Below are positions 1 through 8,246 of a stretch of DNA of 64,000 bases, piece by piece. Position numbers and translations under genes: made by a program. Under the pieces are notes generated by a model. It saw nothing but the letters and a program-made list of their open reading frames with translations, was not told the DNA's origin and searched no databases. Location of the stretch: positions 156,996-220,995 of the forward strand of contig JAVYIN010000007.1 of assembly GCA_035968315.1 (NCBI GenBank). Direction: 5' to 3'. Each line of letters begins with the position of its first letter. Positions within the stretch are counted from its first letter, which is position 1. Source of the stretch: Nitrospira sp. Lineage in GTDB: Bacteria > Nitrospirota > Nitrospiria > Nitrospirales > Nitrospiraceae.

Positions 1-1
1 C

Positions 2-3000
2 ATCGAAACCCGGTCGGCGAGCTCGGTAGCCACAGAGTCTCCGTTCTTTGCTTTGTCGGATGCCGTTCAAGCCGAGCCGCAGGCGGGGAGTCTGTCAGCC
101 TGGACCGCTCCCGATACGGCCTCGGCCAGGCCTGAGGCGGCAAGCCCGGATTTGCCCCCGGAAGCATCTTTCCCATCGCATTCTGTGGAAGAGCCTGTTT
201 CGACAGGTGAGGCAGCTCCAGCTGCTTTAGCCTCACCGGCAGACGCGCCGCTGTCTGCGGCCGTTGAGCCGATGGACGCTTCAACTACATGGGAGCAGGC
301 TCAGGAACTTTCGGCCGGTCCTGCAGATTCTCCGCAGGAGCCAGTCAGCGGTGAGGCCCCGATCTCAGGGCCGCCGCCGGCCGACTCGATATCACCGTCT
401 GAGAATCCGCCTCTTCCGGAGAAAACGGAGACGCCTAAGAATACAGGATTCTCCTGGGAGTCGATTTTCAGCACCTGGAAATATGGCCCCTCATCGTCGT
501 CCTCAAAAAAGCCAGTTCATCTTGCTCCAGTTGATGCGCCGCGCGAAACGGGAGTCTTGCTTCCGCCTGCGGAATCAGTGGCGCCAGCTGCTGCGGTTCA
601 CGAGGCCCCAGCCGCAGATCCCACGCCGGTGATGGAGACTCCGCCGGAGCCGGTGGCCCAGGCCATAATCAGTGAGCAGGCGCAAGAGGTTCCTATCACC
701 ATTCCACTGGTGGAGCCGGTTGAACATCGCCCAGCGGATTCCGCTGTGGACATGGCTGTGGCGCCCGCGGAAGCTATTGCGGAGATTCCTCAGGAGGTCG
801 CACCGGCAGTCGATCAGCCAGAGGCTCTGGTTCTTCCGACCCCGACGATGGCCGATACGATTGAGCCGGTTTTGGTTCCTCCCTCGCCGGAAATCGGGAC
901 TGCCGCGTCGTGGGGTGATTCATCGATGGAAATGGCGGCAGAGCCTGCACCGGTTGCCGAGCCGGCAATGGAGGCTGCGCCGCCGGTTGAGCCGTTGCCG
1001 CAGGAGGTCTCGAGTCCTGCCGCAGTACATTCCGAACCGCCGGTGCAGCCGGACGAATTCCGGTTTGTCGCTTCAGGCGGGCCCGCTTCCTTAGATTCGG
1101 CACCAGAGGCTGCATTGCGGGAGGTCTTCAGTCCTGCCGTAGCCAGTCCTGACCCGTTGGTGCAGCCCGACGAATTCCGGACGATTTCAGCACGTGAGGC
1201 GATCTCCTCGGTGGCCGATGAGGAGAGAGAGGAGCTTCTGAGCCCCGCTTCGCTTGGCGTAACGCCATTGATTCCGCCGGAGGCCTGTCAGGTGGTTTCC
1301 GCGGGAGAGCCGGCGGCGGTCAGCGAACCGGTATTGAACAAGGAGGAGCAACTGGTTGCTCCTCAGGTCTTGAGTCATGATGCCATTCCGATGGTGGAGT
1401 CTCCCGTTTACGAGCGTTCGGAAGGGACGAAGGAAAGTCCTGGGGTATCCCACAGCGCGGCGGCCGTCGAGCCGGCACACCACGCGGTAGACCTTGCCGG
1501 CCCCTCTGCGGTATCGCCTGTCAGTGTTCCGGCAGTGGAGGACTCGGTCCCCGCCGTGCCCCAGCCTCCGCCTGTGCCGGAACAAGAGGCGTGGGTGAGA
1601 ACTGGCGAGTCTGTTCGGTTGGTTGATTCTCGGCGCATTCAATCGGCCAGGCCGGCCGCTCGAGATTCCGGGGAGCCGGCGTCTGCCCCTGTGGCGTCAG
1701 CCGTCGATGCGCTGTTTCAATCGTCCGGGCGCATGGCGCGAACACACACGAGCGAACAGGCGACGGCCGCCAAACCTCGTCCACGAATCGGTGCAAAGCT
1801 GGCCCGTGTCGGGCTGGCCCTGTCCGCGTTCATTGGCTCCTGTTTCTCCACCTCGCAGGCACTGATCATGTCGCTCGTCGGGCTGGTGGCCGTGGTGGGC
1901 GCCTTGGCGGCGATCGCGATCGGAGCGGTGGGGGTGGCGTGGGTCATCATGGAAGAGAAACCGAGTCCGGCCTTCCAAAGCTTAACCGCGGCGCCGCAAC
2001 ATTCGCCGATGGATTCACGGAAGAACGGGTATGTGCTGCTGCTTGGATTCGATGCGGAGGCGGGGGCCGATCCGATTCAAGCAGGGTATGAGCGCAAGCC
2101 TGGTGTGAACGAGGAGGAAGCCTTGTCGGCCTGTTTGGGCGGGCCCGATGGCCATTCCGGTGGGGGGCCGCTCAATGCCACGGCGAGTGTGGCAGACGGG
2201 TGGTTCCGCTCGTCCAATCCGGTGGCGCAGTTCAAGACGAAAGCGGACGGGTTGAAAGATTGGATCGGTCAAGCCCAATCATCGATCGGGCGTTATCGGC
2301 AATGGCTCAAAATGCCGTTTGAGGATTGGGGCTACGGTCAGGCGGTGGCGCCGCCCTGCGCCGCCATTCTCTTTGCGCATCGCTTGTATATTGCGGAAGG
2401 ATTTGCATCTGGACAGCCGGCGGATTCGGGGATTCATCGGCTGCAGGAGGATATGGAGGCCTGGCGCACGGCATTGGGGCAGGCGAAGACCCTGCCGGTG
2501 AAGATGCTGGCGGTGCACGCGCTGCAGGATGATCTTGCGGTGGCCTCCGGACTGCTGGTTCAAGCGGACTTCGACAACAAAGACCTTCCTGCTCTGGCCA
2601 CGATGCTGCGCCCGCTCGATCAGGTGGAGTCGTCGATGCGCTGGCCGATGCAAAGTGAACTGGCCGCCGCAAGCCAGGCGGCCGACGCGCAGCTCAAAGG
2701 CGATCATGGCGACGATGTTCCGTGGCATGTCATGGTGGCCAAGTGGCTGCCGCTGCCCAAACAGCGGCGCTTGAACGAGTATGCGGCGTATTATGACGCC
2801 TCTTCCAAAGCGGCCGGCGAGGGACGGCACGGCGCGATGCCCAAGCGCGCCGCCTATATCAAGAATCCGCCGGCGACGGCCATGGATTATCTGACCAACC
2901 CAATCGAAAACATCGTGGGGATCAAGCCCTTGTCGTCCTGGGAGCAGTATAACGGGATGGTGATCGATACCGATGCGCGGTTGCGTCTCGCGAGTGTACA

Positions 3001-3253
3001 GGCCTGGCTCCGCCGTGGCTCGCAAGAGGGCGATCTGGTGACGCGCATCGCCAAGGCCGGTCAGCGATTCTACGACCCTTATACAGGAATGCCCATGCTG
3101 GTGAATCCCAAGCGCGGCGTGATCTACAGCGTCGGGCATGACGGAAAAGACCAGGATGCGGATTCCCAGCAGGACGTGGTGGTGTCCGTTCCTCCCAGTC
3201 CCTCTTCGTCCGGAAGCGCCAAAGGGTCTGTGAACTCCGGGAAGCCCAAATAA
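2..3253 (+). CDS. Large Pro/Ala-rich single-pass membrane protein, 5' end open at window edge
   Basis: Unknown function. The frame has no stop codon between the window edge and the first possible start (TTG at 53), so the true start may lie outside; numbering here is from that TTG. About 600 residues are low-complexity and rich in Pro, Ala and Glu, including a three-fold repeat of about 39 residues. One membrane helix follows (about residues 603-635), then roughly 400 residues of ordinary globular composition ending in a YSVGHDGKDQD-like stretch that resembles the end of pseudopilin-like and similar exported proteins. Inference: a cytoplasmic disordered tail and an extracytoplasmic C-terminal domain. 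A 539-residue open frame on the other strand (2279-3898) is a GC-rich shadow. I do not recognise the family. Confidence 0.8.
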   Translation: METRSASSVATESPFFALSDAVQAEPQAGSLSAWTAPDTASARPEAASPDLPPEASFPSHSVEEPVSTGEAAPAALASPADAPLSAAVEPMDASTTWEQAQELSAGPADSPQEPVSGEAPISGPPPADSISPSENPPLPEKTETPKNTGFSWESIFSTWKYGPSSSSSKKPVHLAPVDAPRETGVLLPPAESVAPAAAVHEAPAADPTPVMETPPEPVAQAIISEQAQEVPITIPLVEPVEHRPADSAVDMAVAPAEAIAEIPQEVAPAVDQPEALVLPTPTMADTIEPVLVPPSPEIGTAASWGDSSMEMAAEPAPVAEPAMEAAPPVEPLPQEVSSPAAVHSEPPVQPDEFRFVASGGPASLDSAPEAALREVFSPAVASPDPLVQPDEFRTISAREAISSVADEEREELLSPASLGVTPLIPPEACQVVSAGEPAAVSEPVLNKEEQLVAPQVLSHDAIPMVESPVYERSEGTKESPGVSHSAAAVEPAHHAVDLAGPSAVSPVSVPAVEDSVPAVPQPPPVPEQEAWVRTGESVRLVDSRRIQSARPAARDSGEPASAPVASAVDALFQSSGRMARTHTSEQATAAKPRPRIGAKLARVGLALSAFIGSCFSTSQALIMSLVGLVAVVGALAAIAIGAVGVAWVIMEEKPSPAFQSLTAAPQHSPMDSRKNGYVLLLGFDAEAGADPIQAGYERKPGVNEEEALSACLGGPDGHSGGGPLNATASVADGWFRSSNPVAQFKTKADGLKDWIGQAQSSIGRYRQWLKMPFEDWGYGQAVAPPCAAILFAHRLYIAEGFASGQPADSGIHRLQEDMEAWRTALGQAKTLPVKMLAVHALQDDLAVASGLLVQADFDNKDLPALATMLRPLDQVESSMRWPMQSELAAASQAADAQLKGDHGDDVPWHVMVAKWLPLPKQRRLNEYAAYYDASSKAAGEGRHGAMPKRAAYIKNPPATAMDYLTNPIENIVGIKPLSSWEQYNGMVIDTDARLRLASVQAWLRRGSQEGDLVTRIAKAGQRFYDPYTGMPMLVNPKRGVIYSVGHDGKDQDADSQQDVVVSVPPSPSSSGSAKGSVNSGKPK
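1004..1330 (+). repeat. Three in-frame tandem repeats of about 39 codons
   Basis: Within the Pro/Ala-rich part of the first gene. Copies begin near 1004, 1121 and 1229. Copies 1 and 2 are 117 bases apart and share EV-SPA...VQPDEFR at protein level and long stretches at DNA level. The third is diverged (EELLSPA...IPPEACQ). Consistent with expansion by duplication inside the disordered region. Confidence 0.7.
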
Positions 3254-3484
3254 CCACATTTCATCGCGCTGCGATCCTCTTGCCGCCCATCTGCTCCGGG
3301 ATCGCCGTTCCCCCCGGTCAACCAGCCGTGGGGCATGACGTTCATTAGAACGAGTGGCAGGGGCTCTGCGTGCGCCAGCGCCGCGGGACGGAAGACCGGC
3401 GACTTGATCCCGGGCGCGGATTGCACGACAATCGTGTGCAGCGCCGCAGTGCCTTGCCGTCAGCACCGAGATGAGGAGCGGCGA

Positions 3485-4096
3485 ATGTTCGTATCCGAAG
3501 GCATGACACAGGCTGAGACCGGTCGATACTGTCTGAGTGGGAGGATCTCGACCCTGGAGGAGACGCGGGCTCTCGATCGGTTTCTGGCCGGAGTAGAACG
3601 CCGTGCGTTCCGGATGGCGCAGATTGCCCTGGGGCATGACGATGACGCGCTCGACCTCGTGCAGGAGGCGATGCTGAAGCTGGTTGAGCACTATGGAGCG
3701 AGACCGGAAGCCGAGTGGGGACCGCTCTTTCATCGTATTCTCCAGTCCAAGATTCGCGATTGGTATCGGCGTACGAGGGTGCGGAATCGGTGGCGGCTCT
3801 GGCTGGGGCGGGACGAGGATGGTGACGAGGCCGACGATCCTCTCGAGGCGATTGCCGATACGACGGTCCCGACCGCGGAGCACCAGCTGAAGACCCAAAA
3901 AGCTGCGGCTGCCCTCGAGGAGGCCTTGCGGACGCTGCCGTTACGACAACAGCAGGCGTTTCTGTTGCGGGCTTGGGAAGAGCTGGATGTCGCGCAGACG
4001 GCGGCGGCCATGGGGTGTTCGGAGGGAAGCGTGAAGACGCATTACTTTCGGGCGATCCATACGCTGCGCAAACAGTTAGGGAATCATTGGCCATGA
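3485..4096 (+). CDS. RNA polymerase sigma factor, ECF (sigma-70) family
   Basis: Directs RNA polymerase to a small regulon. The start at 3485 (MFVSEGMTQ) is chosen because GAGGAG lies 6 bases upstream; the open frame reaches back to 3335 but that part has no sigma-like sequence. 203 residues. Region 2 is visible around residues 35-110 (DALDLVQEAMLKLVEHYG, then a KIRDWYRR helix), and region 4 around 135-198 (TLPLRQQQAFLLRAWEEL followed by a MGCSEGSVKTHYFRA helix-turn-helix). It heads a four-gene cassette with overlapping start/stop codons: anti-sigma-like membrane protein, small exported protein, DUF3106 protein. The signal it answers is unknown. Confidence 0.93.
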   Translation: MFVSEGMTQAETGRYCLSGRISTLEETRALDRFLAGVERRAFRMAQIALGHDDDALDLVQEAMLKLVEHYGARPEAEWGPLFHRILQSKIRDWYRRTRVRNRWRLWLGRDEDGDEADDPLEAIADTTVPTAEHQLKTQKAAAALEEALRTLPLRQQQAFLLRAWEELDVAQTAAAMGCSEGSVKTHYFRAIHTLRKQLGNHWP

Positions 4097-4446
4097 GCCA
4101 GGACCTTCAGTCAGACGAGCGCGAATGGATCAGCCGGGCCAAGGCGGCGCTGGATCGCACGGTTAGTGATCTGGATCAGCCGACCGTCTTGCGGCTGCAG
4201 CGGGGGCGCCTTGCGGCCCTCGCGGCCAGTTCCGGGAGGCCGGCCTGGATCCCCTGGGCCTCGGGGTTTGCCGTGGTCTCGGTGGCGGCGTTGGCGGTGT
4301 TCCTGTGGATGCGGCAGCCCGCACCCCAGCCGCATGCGGCGGTTTCGTTGGACGATGTCGAGCTCGTCACCTCGGTGGAGAATGTCGAGCTAGCCGAAGA
4401 CCTCGAATTTTTTCATTGGCTGGCCGACGATGATACGACGGGTTAG
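4093..4446 (+). CDS. Small membrane protein, probable anti-sigma factor (DUF3619-like)
   Basis: 118 residues; the start ATG overlaps the stop codon of the sigma factor gene (ATGA), so the two are translationally coupled. The N-terminal 50 residues are charged and would be cytoplasmic, one membrane helix spans about residues 55-73 (PWASGFAVVSVAALAVFLW), and the acidic C-terminal part (ELVTSVENVELAEDLEFF) would be periplasmic. Position directly after an ECF sigma gene and this topology suggest an anti-sigma factor, resembling DUF3619 proteins found next to DUF3106. No zinc-binding HxxxCxxC motif is present. Function is inferred from context. Confidence 0.8.
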   Translation: MSQDLQSDEREWISRAKAALDRTVSDLDQPTVLRLQRGRLAALAASSGRPAWIPWASGFAVVSVAALAVFLWMRQPAPQPHAAVSLDDVELVTSVENVELAEDLEFFHWLADDDTTG

Positions 4447-4747
4447 TTGGGCGCTGTCGGTGCTGTTGTGGGGTGTGGCAACGGCCTCTGCGGCGCCGCC
4501 CGACGCCGCTCCGGTTCCGGATGCGGAGTTCTTGGAGTTTTTGGGTTCCTGGCAGACCGGTGATGACCGCTGGGTTGATCCCTTTCATGCGGCCGATCTG
4601 TCGGGAAAGGAGTCCGTGGATCCTCAGAGAGACATCCGGCCATCTGAATCCCAAGCGCGGCCACAAACGAAACGGCGAGAGAGCCGTGGGGAATCGGATG
4701 CAAAGGGCAGCCGGCCAGTCGAGCCTCAGCGAGAGATGACGCCATGA
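4430..4747 (+). CDS. Small exported protein of unknown function
   Basis: 105 residues, starting inside the end of the anti-sigma-like gene and ending in an ATGA overlap with the next gene, so it sits in the middle of the ECF cassette. Residues 1-21 form a signal peptide (cleavage after ATASA). The mature part holds EFLEFLGSW followed by an Asp/Trp-rich stretch, then a charged Arg/Glu/Ser-rich, probably disordered tail. Known sigma/DUF3106 cassettes often carry a similarly small exported protein at this place; no function is established. Confidence 0.75.
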   Translation: MIRRVSWALSVLLWGVATASAAPPDAAPVPDAEFLEFLGSWQTGDDRWVDPFHAADLSGKESVDPQRDIRPSESQARPQTKRRESRGESDAKGSRPVEPQREMTP

Positions 4748-5286
4748 TGGTCCTGGTGCTCACTATCATCGTGTTCTGCGGAGGGAGCCTGTCGGCCTGG
4801 GCCCAGGCCGATTCTCACGGTGTGCCGTGGAACCAGCTGAGCCAGCCGGAGCAGCAGCTCTTGCAGAAATTCAATCAGGACTGGGATCAGCTTCCCGCGG
4901 ATCGTCAGGAGCGCTTGCGCAACGGCGCGCGGCAGTGGGCGAACATGAATCCCGACGAGCGGTCCGAAGCGCGCCAGCGGTTCCAAGAGTGGCGCCAGAT
5001 GTCGCCGGACGAGCAGCAGCGGTTGCGCGAGCGATTCCAGCGCTTTCGGGAATTGCCCCCGGAAAAGCGTGAGGCCATTCGCAATGCCCGCCAATGGTAC
5101 CGATCCCTGCCGCAGGAAGAGCGGCACGAGATGCGCCAGCAGTGGAAGAATATGTCGCCCGAAGAGCGGCAGGCCTACCGGCGCCAGCTCCGCCAGCGGT
5201 TTGGCGAGGGACAGGGAGTGCCGCCCAACCAGCCGCGCCCGCACGACCGTCCGTTTCAGAACCATCCCCCCCGTCACGGCCGTTGA
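4744..5286 (+). CDS. DUF3106 domain protein, periplasmic helical-repeat protein
   Basis: 180 residues. A signal peptide covers about residues 1-20 (cleavage after SAWA). The rest is a run of about five charged helical repeats of 20-22 residues, each entering with a turn such as LSQPEQQ, MNPDERS, MSPDEQQ, LPPEKRE or MSPEERQ and continuing with Arg/Gln-rich helix. This is the DUF3106 pattern. It is the last gene of the ECF sigma cassette, so it is probably a target or sensor component for that sigma factor in the periplasm. The repeats recall Spy/CpxP-type chaperones in general composition, but that comparison is only suggestive. Confidence 0.85.
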   Translation: MMVLVLTIIVFCGGSLSAWAQADSHGVPWNQLSQPEQQLLQKFNQDWDQLPADRQERLRNGARQWANMNPDERSEARQRFQEWRQMSPDEQQRLRERFQRFRELPPEKREAIRNARQWYRSLPQEERHEMRQQWKNMSPEERQAYRRQLRQRFGEGQGVPPNQPRPHDRPFQNHPPRHGR

Positions 5287-5313
5287 TTCGGCGGGCCGGT
5301 TTTCCGCCGCAGC

Positions 5314-5342
5314 TTGACAGCGCCGGAGGTATTCCACAGAAT
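5314..5342 (+). promoter_or_regulatory. Candidate sigma-70 promoter of the AIM24-like gene
   Basis: TTGACA at 5314-5319, 17-base spacer, CAGAAT at 5337-5342. It lies about 65 bases before the ATG at 5406 and separates this gene from the upstream cassette. Confidence 0.55.
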
Positions 5343-5405
5343 CACCGCTCGCGATAGGCCGCCAGATTGTCTGCTGGCCGCGCGCGTATCTCAGGAGATG
5401 AATCG

Positions 5406-6089
5406 ATGAAAAGCGAGATCTTATATCCGGGTGCGTTTCCGATGGTGCGAATCGAATTGGCCTCCGGCGAGCACATCAAAGCCGAGTCCGGTGCCATGGT
5501 GGGCTCCTCGCCGACGGTGGATGTCGAAAGCAAGATGGAAGGCGGGTTTCTCGGCGCCCTCTCCCGCAAATTGCTGACCGGGGAAAAATTCTTCTTCCAG
5601 ACCTTGCGGGCGAGCCGCGGGGCCGGCGAAGTGTTGCTGGCGCCGACCGTGCCGGGTGAAATCGTCATTTTGGAACTCGACGGGGTGAATGAATATATGG
5701 TTCAGAAGGATGGATTCCTGGCCGGGGCCGACTCCATCACGATCGAGAGCAAGATGCAGAGCCTCAGCCGGGGACTGCTGGGCGGCGAAGGATTTTTCAT
5801 CCTGAAGATCGGCGGGAAGGGCACGCTGGTCCTGAACAGTTTCGGGGCCATTCACAAGATCGAGCTGAAACCGGACCAGGAATACATCGTGGACAACAGC
5901 CACCTTGTCGCCTGGTCTGCCACGACGTCCTACAATATCGAAAAAGCCGCGTCCGGCTGGGTGGCCAGTTTTACCTCCGGCGAAGGTCTCGTGTGCCGGT
6001 TCCGCGGGCCTGGTGTGGTCTATATTCAAAGCCGCAATCCAGGCAGCTTTGGCGCGTGGATCAGACAGTTCATCCCGGTATCCGAGTAG
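5406..6089 (+). CDS. AIM24 family protein (TIGR00266-like)
   Basis: 227 residues from ATG 5406, which has AGGAG about 9 bases upstream; an in-frame upstream start (5367) lacks a ribosome site. The sequence shows the family's Gly-rich beta structure: MKSEILYPGAFPMVRIEL at the start, then GEHIKAESGAMVG, GEGFFILKIGGKGTLVLNS and VDNSHLVAWSATTSYNIEK. AIM24-like proteins form a beta-rich, trimer-forming fold; the bacterial members have no settled function. It has its own promoter-like sequence and stands between the DUF3106 cassette and an M48 protease gene. Confidence 0.92.
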   Translation: MKSEILYPGAFPMVRIELASGEHIKAESGAMVGSSPTVDVESKMEGGFLGALSRKLLTGEKFFFQTLRASRGAGEVLLAPTVPGEIVILELDGVNEYMVQKDGFLAGADSITIESKMQSLSRGLLGGEGFFILKIGGKGTLVLNSFGAIHKIELKPDQEYIVDNSHLVAWSATTSYNIEKAASGWVASFTSGEGLVCRFRGPGVVYIQSRNPGSFGAWIRQFIPVSE

Positions 6090-6197
6090 CGGATGCTGAA
6101 CACGGCAACCGGCTTACCCACCCATTCCCCGCGCGCCAGGACACGCTGGTTCCCGAGCTTCGTTCTCTGCCGTGTTGAGCGGCCGGATCATCTCTAA

Positions 6198-7343
6198 ATG
6201 GCCACCACGATTTCCCCCAACGCCCTCTGTTTCGGTGAGGAGTTGCCAGCCAGCGGCGTGCCCTGCTTTGTGCAAATCGAGGGGCACGGACTGGCCATCA
6301 CGTTTGACCGGGATGGTGGAGAGGGTGTGCAGGAAACGGTGCCGTTTGCGGCCTTCGCGGTGTCCGCCGGCGGACTGGATCACGATCATCTCGTGCTGAA
6401 ATGGGGTGAGGCGCAGCAGGCGCGCACCCTGTACCTCAAGAATCCGCATCTCATCCGGGCCTTTCGCGATGCGGCGCCGGATCATCTGAGCCAGCCGTTC
6501 GAGCAAGCGGCCGAGCGGGTGCGCCAGATACGCCACCGGCATCGTGTCATGTGGGGGACTGCCGCCGGCTCGATCCTGGCTGTGGTGGTAGGACTCTGGT
6601 TCGGGGCCGATCTGCTGGTTGAAATGGCGGTCAGCCGGATTCCGGTTGAGTGGGAGCAGAAGCTCGGCGAAGCGGCCTATCGTGATTTTCTCAGCCATCA
6701 AGAAGTGATGAAAGAGGGGCCCGCCGTCAAAGCGGTGGAGGAGATGACGCAGCGGCTGGCGGACCAGATCCCGAACAACCCCTACAAGTTTCAAGTGACG
6801 GTGGTGAAGAGCGACGTCGTCAATGCCTTCGCCCTGCCCGGCGGTTACGTGGTCGTGTTCACCGGCTTGATGAAAAAAGCCGACAGCGGCGAGGAAGTGG
6901 CGGGTGTCTTAGGGCACGAGCTGAACCATGTGCTCCAGCGCCACGGGCTCGAACGGATTGTGAAGAACATGGGCGTGATGGCGGTGGTCGCGATCATCGC
7001 CGGGGATCAGCAGGGGCTTATCGGATTGATGCGGCAAGTGGGCGTCGAGCTGCTGACGCTGAAGTTCGACCGGGCGCAGGAAACGGAAGCCGACCTCACC
7101 GGGTTGCAATTGGTCTATCGGGCCAAGATCGACCCGTCCGGCATGATTACCTTTTTCCAGAAGCTGTCGGAGAAAGACGAGGGGCGCTTGGAGTGGCTCT
7201 CCACCCACCCGATGAGCCGCGCCCGAGCGGAGCGCCTGAAGGCCGAGCTGGCCGCGCTTCCGAAACGCTCCTCCGAGCCGTTCACCTTCGAGTGGAAGAC
7301 CGTGCAGGAGGCGCTCGGTGTGCAGCCGGTCGCGGTTCCGTAA
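6198..7343 (+). CDS. M48 family zinc metalloprotease, membrane-anchored
   Basis: 381 residues. The N-terminal ~110 residues form a small beta-rich domain of the kind found ahead of some M48 peptidases, followed by one membrane helix (about 118-142) and a peptidase domain. Zinc site: GHELNHVLQRH with His240, Glu241 and His244, and the third ligand in RAQETEADLTG around residues 295-299. The late STHPMSRARAERL motif is also typical of M48. The active site faces the periplasm by this topology. M48 enzymes such as HtpX, Oma1 and BepA-like proteins act in envelope protein quality control; the exact substrate is unknown. Confidence 0.93.
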   Translation: MATTISPNALCFGEELPASGVPCFVQIEGHGLAITFDRDGGEGVQETVPFAAFAVSAGGLDHDHLVLKWGEAQQARTLYLKNPHLIRAFRDAAPDHLSQPFEQAAERVRQIRHRHRVMWGTAAGSILAVVVGLWFGADLLVEMAVSRIPVEWEQKLGEAAYRDFLSHQEVMKEGPAVKAVEEMTQRLADQIPNNPYKFQVTVVKSDVVNAFALPGGYVVVFTGLMKKADSGEEVAGVLGHELNHVLQRHGLERIVKNMGVMAVVAIIAGDQQGLIGLMRQVGVELLTLKFDRAQETEADLTGLQLVYRAKIDPSGMITFFQKLSEKDEGRLEWLSTHPMSRARAERLKAELAALPKRSSEPFTFEWKTVQEALGVQPVAVP

Positions 7344-7534
7344 ACCCGCAGGGGCTCACTCGTATCGGCGTGATGGCTGATACCCATGGGTTGTTCGATC
7401 CGGCGCTCATCGAGCAGGTTGCCAGCGTGGCGGCCATTCTCCTTGCCAACGGGAAAGCGAACGCACGCGTGATTTCATTGGTGGGCCGCGCTATGCCAGA
7501 GGTGAAGGGAGCGGCCCATAAACTATTTGAGTAG
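7344..7534 (+). pseudogene. Short chimeric coding remnant (phosphoesterase start, GatB/YqeY-like end)
   Basis: Directly after the protease stop, one frame reads RIGVMADTHGLFDPA, which is the typical opening of a YfcE/MJ0936-type metallophosphoesterase (IGVISDTHG). After this it breaks into a stretch ending VISLVGRAMPEVKGAA, which resembles the C-terminal helical part of GatB/YqeY proteins, and stops at 7534. The metal-binding DTHG survives but everything else of a phosphoesterase is missing. I read it as debris left by deletion that joined two gene ends. It could also be an unrelated small expressed ORF from ATG 7373; no clear ribosome site supports that. Confidence 0.35.
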
Positions 7535-7616
7535 GTGAAAACAGTTGGTTCGGTTATATGTAGTTCAGGTGGCCGGGGGGCGGTCTGTGCTGTTAGTTTC
7601 TAAGGAGGTGTTCCTA

Positions 7617-8132
7617 ATGAAGGTGTTGCGGAGCGTACTCGTTATGGTTCTCATTGGGCTGAGTCAGGTGGGGATCGCGGCGGCAGCCGGGAATCCTGAC
7701 ACGGGTCCCGGCTGCGGGCTGGGCAAGCTGGCCTGGTCAGATTTCAAACGTCAAAAAGATATAGCGCCACAGATACTCATGGCTACCACGAACGGGACTT
7801 TTTGGAGTCAGACGTTCGGGATCAGTTTTGGAACGTCCGGCTGCACCAATGATGGAAAGGTGTGGGCCGAGCACAAAACGGAGTTTTTTGTAGCGGCTAC
7901 GTTTGACAATTTAGCGGGGGATATGGCCCGTGGCCAGGGGGAACATCTGAGTGCGTTGGCGGTGCTATTGGGAGTGCCTGGCGATCACCAAGCGGAGTTT
8001 TTTGCGTTCGTTCAGGAGCGCTATCGCGAGCTGGAAAGCCAAGGCGGGAACTCGTCGGGTGCGTTGATCAAGGCGCTTGATGAGGCGATGTCGCGGCATC
8101 CTGTGTTCGCGAAGATGTCGCAAGCCGATTAG
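7617..8132 (+). CDS. DUF3015 family exported protein, copy 1
   Basis: 171 residues from ATG 7617, chosen for the AAGGAGGTG just upstream. Signal peptide about 1-23, then GNPDTGPGCGLGKLAW, a Cys-containing family hallmark, KDIAPQILMATTNGTFWSQTFG and GTSGCTNDGK; these two Cys could form a disulfide. The second half is helical and ends with TRHP-like SRHPVFAKM. The next gene is a close paralogue in the same orientation, so the pair arose by tandem duplication; this copy is the more diverged. DUF3015 proteins are exported and of unknown function. Confidence 0.92.
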   Translation: MKVLRSVLVMVLIGLSQVGIAAAAGNPDTGPGCGLGKLAWSDFKRQKDIAPQILMATTNGTFWSQTFGISFGTSGCTNDGKVWAEHKTEFFVAATFDNLAGDMARGQGEHLSALAVLLGVPGDHQAEFFAFVQERYRELESQGGNSSGALIKALDEAMSRHPVFAKMSQAD

Positions 8133-8155
8133 GATAGTGGGCGAGAAAATAGTTC

Positions 8156-8184
8156 TTAACGAGATTGACGGAGTAGGGTATAAT
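8156..8184 (+). promoter_or_regulatory. Candidate sigma-70 promoter of the second DUF3015 gene
   Basis: TATAAT at 8179-8184 (perfect -10) with TTAACG 17 bases upstream (8156-8161). A small hairpin (CCGGT/ACCGG) follows in the leader, and a strong GGAGGAGG ribosome site precedes the ATG at 8247. Confidence 0.55.
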
Positions 8185-8246
8185 CCCACCCGGTTGATGA
8201 CCGGTAGGATTGGTATTTTATTAATACTACTAACGGAGGAGGACCT

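Noticed and set aside
1004-1330. Direct repeats as a CRISPR array
   Set aside because: They are in-frame coding repeats of about 39 codons with similar, not variable, intervening sequence.
2279-3898. 539-codon open frame on the minus strand
   Set aside because: Runs antisense to the first large gene and the sigma factor gene; Arg/His/Pro-rich composition typical of shadow frames in GC-rich DNA; no motif or ribosome site.
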